From the NCBI GenBank assembly GCA_024277475.1, contig JAJRVC010000079.1, positions 1-11,510 of the forward strand: a stretch of DNA of 11,510 nucleotides, given 5' to 3'. This document shows positions 6,749-11,510 of the stretch, piece by piece. This DNA comes from Deltaproteobacteria bacterium (GTDB taxonomy: Bacteria; Desulfobacterota; Desulfobacteria; Desulfobacterales; JAFDCJ01). The notes under the pieces were generated by a model. That model was not told the DNA's origin. It did not search any database and saw nothing but the letters and a program-made list of their open reading frames with translations. The position numbers were made by a program, and so were the translations under genes. Every line of letters starts with the position of its first letter. The first letter of the stretch is position 1.

Positions 6749-7163
6749 AATGGAATCAAATCAACCTTTTTCGTTCTCGGCTGGCTCGCCGCACGCCTCC
6801 CCGGCCTCGTTGGTGAAATCCAGGCCCGCGGCCACGAGATTGCCTCCCACGGCTGTAATCACCAGTTGCCGGACCAGCTGTCCGCCGCAGAGCTCAAGGT
6901 GGATTTAAGTGACAGCAAAAAGCAGTTGGAAGACCTCAGCGGATCACCGGTGTCCGGCTACCGCGCCCCTAGTTTTGCCATTAATGACGATATTTTGAAA
7001 ATTATCCAGGAAGCCGGCTACCTTTATGATTCCAGCTATAACTCATTCGGCCTGCACGGCCGCTACGGCCGGATATCTTTGAACGGAGCCGGCAAATCCG
7101 GCATTGCCCATCAGGTTTCAGATCAGTTTTTCGAACTTCCCATCAGCAACTTTCAGCTTCCAA

Positions 7164-7195
7164 CTTTAGGCACTTTAGCTCACTTTAGGCACTTT
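7164..7195 (+). repeat. CTTTAGGCA-family repeat inside the deacetylase reading frame
   Basis: CTTTAGGCA (7164-7172), CTTTAGCTCA (7173-7182) and CTTTAGGCA (7183-7191) continue into CTTTCA. This is the same family as the right ends of copies A (6167-6204) and B (11473-11510). It is translated as TLGTLAHFRHF between the ELPISN and PLGGGGYFRL segments, where homologues have a short loop. Confidence 0.8.
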
Positions 7196-7502
7196 CACCT
7201 CCCCTTGGGCGGCGGGGGGTACTTCCGGCTGATGCCCGGCCCGCTTTTTAGACTCGGCATAAAGCAGATCCTGGCAAAACAAGGCGCCTACCTGTTTTAC
7301 ATGCATCCCTGGGAGATCGATCCGGATCAGCCCAGGGTCGAAAGCGCCAGTCCAGGTGCCAAATTTAAGCACTACACGAATCTTGAACGGAGCGAATCAA
7401 AGTTAAGGCGAATGATTGAATGCTTTGCCGGTTGCCAATTTATTACCTGTTCTGAATATCTATTTGCGTGTGATTAGCATTCAAGCTTCCCAGCTTTCGA
7501 GC

Positions 7503-7535
7503 CTTTTCGACCCCCCACCGTCCGGGGGGCAAAAG
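7503..7535. other. G/C hairpin between the deacetylase and exosortase genes
   Basis: CTTTT (7503-7507) pairs with AAAAG (7531-7535) and CCCCCC (7511-7516) with GGGGGG (7524-7529), around a 7-nt loop and a small internal loop. It begins 25 bp after the deacetylase stop. There is no T-run after the stem on either strand, so a standard intrinsic terminator is not supported. It could stabilise or attenuate the transcript. Confidence 0.4.
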
Positions 7536-7562
7536 ATTCCTGTAAATCCAGTAAATCCTGTC
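7536..7562 (+). repeat. 9-bp period repeat, AATCCTGTC family
   Basis: Three units in phase, ATTCCTGTA, AATCCAGTA and AATCCTGTC, immediately following the hairpin at 7503-7535 and ending 30 bp before the exosortase start. Confidence 0.8.
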
Positions 7563-7592
7563 TAAATTAAATAAAATTCGGAGCCCTTCATT

Positions 7593-8480
7593 GTGTCGGT
7601 TTACGTTCCTCACTTCATAAAGGACCAAAAAACCCTTTTAAAAATCTTGATTTGCCTGACAAGCCTCGGGATTTTATACTATGCCGTTTTCCAGTCCCTG
7701 GTTTATGAATGGACGAATAATCCGGATTTTTCCCATGGATTTCTAATTCCCTTTATCGCCCTGTATCTGCTGTGGCAGCGGGCCGACGAGCTGGAAAGGC
7801 TTTCCGTCTGCCCGGCAAATTTAGGAATCTTTGTAATCCTGGGCGGGTTGTTTCTGCTTGTCGTGGGAAATCTGGCCTCGGAATCTTTTACCCAGCGCTT
7901 TTCGTTTCTGGTTGTTCTATGCGGCATCATCATTTTTCTTTTGGGCTGGCAGCAGCTGAAACTGCTGGCCTTTCCGATTGCATTTTTAATCTTTATGATT
8001 CCGATACCCTCCATCCTGATGCAAAAGATTACATTCCCCATGCAGCTTTTTGCCTCACAAGTTGCGACTTTTTCCCTGCAGGCACTCGATATCCCGGTAT
8101 TCCGGGAAGGCAACATCATTCACCTGGTCGGCGAGACCCTGGAGGTTGAAAAAGCCTGCAGCGGCATTCGCTCTTTAATATCCCTGGTATCCATCGGAAC
8201 CGTGCTGGCCTATTTCATCACCCGGGCGAACTGGCAGCGGGCGGTGGTGATTTTATCCTGTTTCCCCATCGCCATTGCCACCAACGCCTTTCGCGTCAGC
8301 ATGACCGGTATCCTGGCCCATCATTACGGCATCAAGATGGCCGAAGGCTTTTTTCACGGCTTCTCGGGTGCGGTGCTCTATTTCGCGGGATTAATTCTTG
8401 TCGGTGTGGTGGGACTGTCATTGTCAAAAGTGAGTAAGCATAGCCATAGACCCACACAGACTGACACAGACAAGATTTAG
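7593..8480 (+). CDS. xrt: exosortase (EpsH family membrane transpeptidase)
   Basis: A 295-residue polytopic inner membrane protein with about eight hydrophobic segments and the exosortase catalytic set: Cys189 in EVEKACSGIRSLISL, Arg234 in NAFRVSMTGILAHHYG and His255 in EGFFHGFSG. An early DFSHGFLIPFIALYLLW segment is also typical. Exosortases cleave PEP-CTERM-like C-terminal sorting signals from exported proteins and are linked to exopolysaccharide secretion. The neighbouring deacetylase suggests the XrtA type, but the class is not certain. EpsI is a separate gene here, 36 bp downstream, rather than a C-terminal fusion. The GTG start has CGGAG 9 nt upstream. The last residues (about HSHRPTQTDTDKI) are encoded by a 10-bp period repeat and are probably an acquired tail. 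No substrate with a sorting signal lies in the window. Confidence 0.93.
   Translation: MSVYVPHFIKDQKTLLKILICLTSLGILYYAVFQSLVYEWTNNPDFSHGFLIPFIALYLLWQRADELERLSVCPANLGIFVILGGLFLLVVGNLASESFTQRFSFLVVLCGIIIFLLGWQQLKLLAFPIAFLIFMIPIPSILMQKITFPMQLFASQVATFSLQALDIPVFREGNIIHLVGETLEVEKACSGIRSLISLVSIGTVLAYFITRANWQRAVVILSCFPIAIATNAFRVSMTGILAHHYGIKMAEGFFHGFSGAVLYFAGLILVGVVGLSLSKVSKHSHRPTQTDTDKI
8451..8470 (-). repeat. 10-bp period repeat forming the 3' end of the exosortase gene
   Basis: CCCACACAGA (8451-8460) and CTGACACAGA (8461-8470) are two 10-bp units. They resemble, in inverted orientation, the GTCCGCGT/GTCTGCGGT units at 6331-6359 and 9797-9825: 12 of 16 positions match for ACAGACTGACACAGAC against GCAGACTCACGCCGAC. 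The stop codon follows 7 bp later. Confidence 0.6.
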
Positions 8481-8493
8481 CTTTTTTAAGATA

Positions 8494-8505
8494 CGAATCC
8501 ATTCC
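8494..8505 (+). promoter_or_regulatory. CGAATCCATTCC motif before the epsI start
   Basis: Same 12 bp as at 6408-6419 and 9664-9675. It ends 11 nt before the epsI ATG, in a leader with no recognisable Shine-Dalgarno sequence. Confidence 0.45.
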
Positions 8506-8516
8506 GATCTAATAAA

Positions 8517-9152
8517 ATGAAAAGATTCATATTAACCATAATCCTTCTCCTCTCAGCCGCTGCCGCCAACTACGCCTTTTCGCGGCCCGAGGCCGAGGTG
8601 CCGCGCCGGGCGCTCAAGGAATTTCCCAAGATCATCGGCGACTGGAAAGCGGTCGACGAACAGGTTATCGACGACGCCTCCATGGCGGTGCTGCTGGTGG
8701 ACGATTACATCATGCGCACCTATGTGAATGCAAAGGGCCAAACCGTCGGGCTTTATATCGGCTATTTCAAGAACCAGCGTGAAGGCAAACAGGTGCACTC
8801 CCCGCGGCAGTGCCTGCCCGGCGCCGGCTGGCGGATTGCCGAGCGCAAAGTTTATCCCTTGAAATTGGCAAACGATAGTCGGGCCAGTGCGCCGATAAAT
8901 TATTTCCTGATGGAATACGGCGATCGCAAACAGCTTTATCTCTGGTGGTACCACGGGCGCGGCCGGATTTATGCCAATGAATATCTGAACAAGCTTTACC
9001 TGATCTGGGACGCCGTGACCCTGGGGCGAACCGACGGGGCTTTGATGAGGATCAATATGGCGGTGGGCAGCGGGGTCGAGGAGGCCCTGGGTACGGAGCT
9101 TGAGTTCATAGAATCTATTGCACCGATTATTTCGGAATATGTGCCGGAATAA
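8517..9152 (+). CDS. epsI: EpsI family exosortase-associated protein
   Basis: A 211-residue protein. An N-terminal hydrophobic segment (residues 3-21, FILTIILLLSAAAANYAFS) looks like a signal peptide or anchor, so the rest is probably periplasmic. The family signature HSPRQCLPGAGW is at residues 94-105, including C99, and is followed by a second conserved block, KQLYLWWYHGRGRIYANEY. EpsI occurs either as the C-terminal domain of exosortases or as a separate protein encoded next to them. Its precise role is unclear, though it is needed for exopolysaccharide production in Methylobacillus. The ATG lies 36 bp after the exosortase stop, and the leader carries a CGAATCCATTCC motif rather than a Shine-Dalgarno. 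The pair is probably cotranscribed. No further exopolysaccharide genes follow. Confidence 0.9.
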   Translation: MKRFILTIILLLSAAAANYAFSRPEAEVPRRALKEFPKIIGDWKAVDEQVIDDASMAVLLVDDYIMRTYVNAKGQTVGLYIGYFKNQREGKQVHSPRQCLPGAGWRIAERKVYPLKLANDSRASAPINYFLMEYGDRKQLYLWWYHGRGRIYANEYLNKLYLIWDAVTLGRTDGALMRINMAVGSGVEEALGTELEFIESIAPIISEYVPE

Positions 9153-9171
9153 AAACAGGCTCACGGTACAG

Positions 9172-9192
9172 GGCGCAAGGCGCAAGGCGTGA
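9172..9192. repeat. 7-bp period repeat, GGCGCAA family
   Basis: GGCGCAA, GGCGCAA and GGCGTGA in exact phase, 20 bp after the epsI stop. This is a third 7-bp family, unrelated to those at 2027-2068 and 3740-3774. Confidence 0.7.
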
Positions 9193-9202
9193 AAGGAAAT
9201 TA

Positions 9203-9229
9203 GACAGGATTGACAAGATTGTCAGGATA
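9203..9229 (-). repeat. 9-bp period repeat, AATCCTGTC family, inverted
   Basis: Three units on the plus strand, GACAGGATT, GACAAGATT and GTCAGGATA; reverse complements of the AATCCTGTC unit. Confidence 0.8.
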
Positions 9230-9238
9230 GAAAGGCCT

Positions 9239-9340
9239 TCGGCTGGTGGAGATGAAAAAATGAGGGAAGAGGGATGACGGACGAAAGGAAGATGTGAAGA
9301 TGAGAAGGTGTGTAAAAGATGGAAGATGGGAAGGAATAAA
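9239..9340. repeat. purine-rich GAAGATG-type degenerate repeat tract
   Basis: About 100 bp that are almost pyrimidine-poor, with recurring GAAGATG, GAAGGTG and AAGATGG units spaced 7-11 bp apart. Similar units (AAAGATG, GAAGGTG) occur in the insertion inside the deacetylase (about 6619-6650). Confidence 0.5.
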
Positions 9341-9456
9341 GCTCAAGGCTCAATGAAACTTCAACATTCAACCCACAACAAACCGCGCGAGTCTGCGGTG
9401 AAATAAATTGTCAACCGATAAAAGAGGAATGGATTCTAATTCTAGAAAAAGTTTCA

Positions 9457-9483
9457 GACAGGATCAACAGGATTGACTGGATA
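9457..9483 (-). repeat. 9-bp period repeat, AATCCTGTC family, inverted
   Basis: GACAGGATC, AACAGGATT and GACTGGATA in phase, followed immediately by the hairpins at 9487-9523. Confidence 0.8.
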
Positions 9484-9486
9484 AGG

Positions 9487-9557
9487 CGGCCTTCGGCCGA
9501 AAGGGCGCATCGCCGCAGGCGATTGTGATTTCTAAGTTTCTTCCAGAAACTAAGAAA
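9487..9557. other. three adjacent stem-loops
   Basis: CGGCC-TTC-GGCCG (9487-9499); ATCGCC-GCA-GGCGAT (9509-9523); and a 13-bp stem with one mismatch and a 3-nt loop, TTTCTAAGTTTCT (9529-9541) with AGAAACTAAGAAA (9545-9557). They lie between an inverted and a direct copy of the 9-bp repeat. None is followed by a T-run in the sense needed for termination. Confidence 0.5.
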
Positions 9558-9568
9558 GAACCAAAAAA

Positions 9569-9595
9569 AATCCTGAAGATCCAGTAAATCCTGTC
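9569..9595 (+). repeat. 9-bp period repeat, AATCCTGTC family
   Basis: AATCCTGAA, GATCCAGTA and AATCCTGTC in phase. With 9457-9483 in opposite orientation it flanks the hairpin cluster. Confidence 0.8.
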
Positions 9596-9663
9596 TGCCC
9601 TGTGGAATTCACTTGTGACAGCGAAGCGTATTCAACCGGGGTCTAATTAAAAACCCATAAGAT

Positions 9664-9675
9664 CGAATCCATTCC
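9664..9675 (+). promoter_or_regulatory. CGAATCCATTCC motif, intergenic copy
   Basis: Third direct copy of the motif found before the deacetylase and epsI starts; no supported gene follows. An inverted copy (GGAATGGATTC) is at 9426-9436. Confidence 0.4.
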
Positions 9676-9752
9676 AATGCACACAGATCAGAGCCGGTGG
9701 AAAAATTACAAATATATGAACCACGAAGAAAAAATTAATTTAATATCTTTTT

Positions 9753-9825
9753 GTCTTCTTCGTGAACTTCGTGCCCTTCGTGGTGAAAAAAAATAATGGG
9801 TCCGCGTCGGTCGGCGTGAGTCTGC
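9753..9825 (+). repeat. composite short-period repeat, copy 2
   Basis: CTTCGTGAA, CTTCGTGCC and CTTCGTGGT (9-bp units), a poly-A stretch, then GTCCGCGTCG, GTCGGCGTGA and GTCTGCGGTA (10-bp units). It is the partner of 6287-6359. An inverted CACGAAGAA (9722-9730) precedes it and can pair with TTCTTCGTG (9756-9764). Confidence 0.8.
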
Positions 9826-9977
9826 GGTAAATTTTGCTTTCATCTTTCCAACTCATCGCTGAAGAGTCTTAATATCAGTTACTTTAACAGCTTATTTATT
9901 TTTTTATGGACGTCCCCGAGATCCCAAGCTTTTGACCCTAGTGCGTCTGTGGCCCAAAGATTTCATGTATTTTTATA

Positions 9978-10005
9978 TTGACACTTGAAAATTACATGAT
10001 ATTTT
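9978..10005 (+). promoter_or_regulatory. probable sigma-70 type promoter of the ATPase gene
   Basis: A perfect -35 TTGACA (9978-9983), 16 bp, and a TATTTT -10 (10000-10005). Transcription would start near 10012, so the ATG at 10016 would be almost leaderless; the in-frame ATG at 10037 would have a leader of about 25 nt. The region is AT-rich, in contrast with the gene body. Confidence 0.5.
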
Positions 10006-10010
10006 CAAGT
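9983..10010 (+). promoter_or_regulatory. 10-bp perfect inverted repeat over the ATPase promoter (operator candidate)
   Basis: ACTTGAAAAT (9983-9992) and ATTTTCAAGT (10001-10010) are perfect reverse complements separated by 8 nt. They cover the spacer and -10 of the promoter at 9978-10005. The layout suits a dimeric repressor site. No regulator gene is adjacent. Confidence 0.5.
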
Positions 10011-10015
10011 ATAGA

Positions 10016-11188
10016 ATGAGAAATACAAAACTTCAAATGATTGAACGCCGACTTCCGCTGCCGGCTGGCGGAACGGAAACTTTTTTTCTCTGGGGGGCCA
10101 GACAAACCGGGAAATCCACATTACTGCGGCGCACATATCCGGATGCGATCTGGATTGATTTGTTAAAAGCCGAGGAATTTCGACGCTACCTTGAACATCC
10201 GGAATGGCTCCGACAGGAAATTCCGTCACTTGAACAAGCTTCGAAACTTGTCGTTATTGACGAGGTGCAAAAAATTCCCGCGTTGCTCGATGAGGTACAC
10301 TGGCTGCATGAAAATTACAAAATTCAATTTGCACTGTGCGGCTCAAGCGCCAGAAAAGTTCGGCGGGGGCAGGCAAATCTGCTGGGAGGCAGGGCCATCC
10401 GCTATGAATTGCTGGGCTTTACATCGGCTGAGTTGCGTGGCGACTGGTCTCTTAACCGCATGCTCAACCATGGCTACCTGCCGCGAATCTATCTGTCTGA
10501 TCAGCCCCATAGACGCTTGAATGCCTATGTGGCCGATTACCTTAAAGAGGAAGTGGCGGCCGAAGGGCTTATCCGCAATCTTCCGGTTTTCTCAAACTTT
10601 TTGAACATTGCAGCGCTTTCCGACGCCGAAGCGGTTAATTTTTCAACCATTGCCAGGGATTGCGGGGTTTCGAGCCAAACGATACGGCAGTACTTTCAGA
10701 TCCTGGAAGATACTTTACTGGGTTGCTGGCTGCCGGCTTATCGAAAACGCCCCAAAAGACGTGTTGCCGCTTCCCCCAAGTTTTATTTCTCAGATATCGG
10801 GATTGTCAATTTCCTGGCCAAACGCGGCAACCTGATGCCCGGCTCGGAGCTTTACGGCAAGGCCTTCGAAAACTGGTGCTTTCATGAATTACGGGCCTAC
10901 AATCTGTATCATGATATTTTTGCTGATTTTAGTTACTGGCGTCTTGCCGGCGGAACGGAGGTGGATTTTATCATCAATTCCATGGATATTGCCATCGAGG
11001 CCAAAGCCACACCAAAAATGTCGGGCAAGCATCTGAAAGGGCTTCGTTCGCTCAAACAGGATCATCCCAATGTACGCCGACGCATCGTGGTATGTCTTGA
11101 GAGCAAGCCGCGGCTAACCGACGATTCAATCGAAATCCTGCCCGCCGGAGAATTTGCCGCCAAACTCTGGCAGGGTCAGATTTTTTAA
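10016..11188 (+). CDS. AAA ATPase with C-terminal DUF4143 nuclease-like domain
   Basis: A 390-residue COG1373-type ATPase. FFLWGARQTGKSTLLRRTY holds Walker A (GARQTGKST, 27-35), LVVIDEVQKIP (78-88) holds Walker B, and LCGSSARK (107-114) matches the family sensor motif. A winged-helix-like segment, TIARDCGVSSQTIRQYFQILEDTLL, follows. The C-terminal DUF4143 part has GKAFENWCFHEL and then TEVDFIINSMDIAIEAKAT, with D317, E328 and K330 in the spacing of a PD-(D/E)XK nuclease core. The biological role of the family is poorly known; members are scattered, frequently transferred accessory genes. No Shine-Dalgarno precedes the ATG at 10016. Homologues typically start at the equivalent of MIERRL, so the ATG at 10037 may be the true start. 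The stop is directly followed by a hicA remnant. Confidence 0.88.
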   Translation: MRNTKLQMIERRLPLPAGGTETFFLWGARQTGKSTLLRRTYPDAIWIDLLKAEEFRRYLEHPEWLRQEIPSLEQASKLVVIDEVQKIPALLDEVHWLHENYKIQFALCGSSARKVRRGQANLLGGRAIRYELLGFTSAELRGDWSLNRMLNHGYLPRIYLSDQPHRRLNAYVADYLKEEVAAEGLIRNLPVFSNFLNIAALSDAEAVNFSTIARDCGVSSQTIRQYFQILEDTLLGCWLPAYRKRPKRRVAASPKFYFSDIGIVNFLAKRGNLMPGSELYGKAFENWCFHELRAYNLYHDIFADFSYWRLAGGTEVDFIINSMDIAIEAKATPKMSGKHLKGLRSLKQDHPNVRRRIVVCLESKPRLTDDSIEILPAGEFAAKLWQGQIF

Positions 11189-11284
11189 GTGCCTTGCATG
11201 ATTCCCATTCCAAGGCATAATGAAATTGTCGATGAACTTGCACGCAAAATTTGTAAAGACCTTGGAATACCGTTTGTGAGGTAA
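11189..11284 (+). pseudogene. hicA: HicA toxin, C-terminal remnant
   Basis: The frame beginning right after the ATPase stop reads VPC-MIPIPRHNEIVDELARKICKDLGIPFVR and ends with TAA. The IPRHNEI...LARKICKDLGI segment is the conserved C-terminal end of HicA mRNA interferases, whose complete form is roughly 60-80 residues. The N-terminal part with the catalytic histidine-containing motif (GSHhi) is missing: the frame is closed by a TAA that is the ATPase stop itself. A 28-residue product from the ATG at 11198 is possible but should not be an active toxin. It precedes hicB by 4 nt, the usual order and spacing. Confidence 0.7.
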
Positions 11285-11288
11285 AACC

Positions 11289-11411
11289 ATGAAATATCGA
11301 GCTATTATAAAAGAGGCGGATGATTGGTGGATTGGGTGGTTGGTGGATTTACAGCCTGTTGGATTTATTAAATTACCTCAATACAAAGTGTGGAGTGATC
11401 TAAAGTTATAA
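11289..11411 (+). pseudogene. hicB: HicB antitoxin, N-terminal remnant
   Basis: A 40-codon frame starting MKYRAIIKEADDWWIGWLVDL, the typical start of HicB antitoxins (a partial RNase H-like fold). Homology seems to be lost after about residue 21, where homologues continue with a PGV..Q..T segment. The frame then runs into dispersed repeat copy B (from 11380), which supplies the last residues YKVWSDLKL and the stop. GAGGT lies before the ATG. Neither the DNA-binding C-terminus nor the full fold is present. Together with the hicA remnant this marks a decayed toxin-antitoxin locus. Confidence 0.65.
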
Positions 11412-11510
11412 GTGATCTAAAGTTAATGTATCGCATCGCTCTGTCGTTTATAAAAAAGATAGAATTCCTTAACTTTAGGCACTTTAGTTCACTTTAGCTC
11501 ATTTTAGGCA
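11380..11510 (+). repeat. dispersed composite repeat, copy B (reaches the window edge)
   Basis: Partner of 6064-6204. It carries a 17-bp tandem duplication (11394-11410 and 11411-11427, 16 of 17 identical) and lacks the roughly 26-bp segment of copy A. It ends in the same CTTTAG units (CTTTAGGCA 11473-11481, CTTTAGTTCA 11482-11491, CTTTAGCTCA 11492-11501, TTTTAGGCA 11502-11510). It overlaps the end of the hicB remnant and may continue past the window. Confidence 0.85.

Larger units (their letters stand above)
6425..7477 (+). pseudogene. polysaccharide deacetylase (exosortase-system type, DUF3473 family), interrupted
   Basis: This reads as one gene with one in-frame stop. The first part (6425-6589) encodes HILLTIDVEDWFQVENFKP (NodB motif 1, catalytic and metal-binding aspartates D16 and D19) up to RLLDLFDE. 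Homologues continue directly into 'GIKSTFFVLGWLA', which here resumes at 6749 in the same frame. Between them sit 159 bp (6590-6748) with a TAA at 6644-6646. The second part carries HGCNH (metal-binding motif 2), GYRAPSF, LGGGGYFRL and FYMHPWEIDPDQPR, the C-terminal signature of exosortase-associated deacetylases. No ATG, GTG or TTG lies in frame between the TAA and motif 2; the TTG at 6866 would leave motif 2 out. The product is therefore probably inactive unless the stop is read through. A second, in-frame repeat insertion lies at 7164-7195. When intact, such enzymes deacetylate an exopolysaccharide outside the inner membrane. Confidence 0.85.
9153..10015. other. 863-bp intergenic region made of short-period repeats and hairpins
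   Basis: No convincing gene is present. In order it holds a 7-bp GGCGCAA run (9172-9192), an inverted 9-bp repeat (9203-9229), a purine-rich GAAGATG tract (about 9239-9340), an inverted GAATCCATTCC (9426-9436), a second inverted 9-bp repeat (9457-9483), three hairpins (9487-9557), a 9-bp repeat (9569-9595), a forward GAATCCATTCC (9665-9675), composite repeat copy 2 (9753-9825), and the ATPase promoter with its inverted repeat (9978-10010). The stretch 9826-9977 shows nothing recognisable. Confidence 0.75.

Noticed and set aside
6866..7477. Second half of the deacetylase as an independent gene from the TTG at 6866
   Set aside because: That start omits the HGCNH metal-binding motif encoded just upstream in the same frame, and no ribosome binding site precedes it; a broken single gene explains the sequence better.
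7503..7535. Intrinsic terminator after the deacetylase
   Set aside because: Strong stem but no T-run after it on either strand; the sequence continues into a 9-bp repeat.
8553..9185. Open frame of 210 codons antisense to epsI
   Set aside because: Shadow of the epsI gene, which has the HSPRQCLPGAGW signature; no motif in the antisense product.
9677..9796. 39-codon frame starting just after a CGAATCCATTCC motif
   Set aside because: More than a third of it is the CTTCGTG repeat and poly-A stretch, it has no Shine-Dalgarno and resembles no protein; treated as repeat-derived.
9153..9840. CRISPR array, considered because of recurring short units
   Set aside because: Units are 7-10 bp, contiguous and degenerate; there are no 20-40 bp identical repeats with unique spacers and no cas genes.

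Overview
The window looks like a chromosomal stretch of an anaerobic, moderate-GC Gram-negative bacterium. A Desulfobacterota (sulfate-reducer-like) host is the best guess. This is an inference from an aldehyde:ferredoxin oxidoreductase (AOR)-family gene, an exosortase/EpsI pair with an associated polysaccharide deacetylase, and intergenic DNA packed with short-period repeats. No rRNA, tRNA or other phylogenetic marker is present to confirm it.

Left half, minus strand (read right to left): an AOR-family tungsten/molybdenum enzyme (5886-3910), a PLP enzyme resembling sphingosine-1-phosphate lyase (3704-2256), NfeD (1966-1505), a paraslipin/stomatin (1375-521), a small DUF2283 protein (487-287), and the start codon with a strong ribosome binding site of one more leftward gene at the window edge. 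NfeD and the stomatin form the classic membrane pair. The lyase and AOR could form an anaerobic pair that makes and then oxidises a fatty aldehyde; this is a hypothesis.

Right half, plus strand: an exosortase-type locus with a polysaccharide deacetylase broken by an in-frame 159-bp insertion (6425-7477), an exosortase (7593-8480) and EpsI (8517-9152). Then come 0.86 kb of repeat-filled intergenic DNA, a DUF4143-type AAA ATPase (10016-11188) with a promoter overlapped by a perfect inverted repeat, and remnants of a HicAB toxin-antitoxin pair (C-terminal piece of HicA, N-terminal piece of HicB) that run into a dispersed repeat at the window edge.

The most unusual feature is the intergenic DNA. 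At least eight sequence-unrelated families of short quasi-tandem repeats occur, with unit lengths of 7, 9 or 10 bp. Some have entered genes in frame: inside the deacetylase (twice) and at the C-terminal end of the exosortase; the DUF2283 gene ends in a similar local repeat. A larger composite repeat of about 130 bp occurs at 6064-6204 and 11380-11510, and a second composite of about 73 bp at 6287-6359 and 9753-9825. An 11-bp motif (GAATCCATTCC) occurs four times, twice directly before start codons that lack a Shine-Dalgarno sequence.
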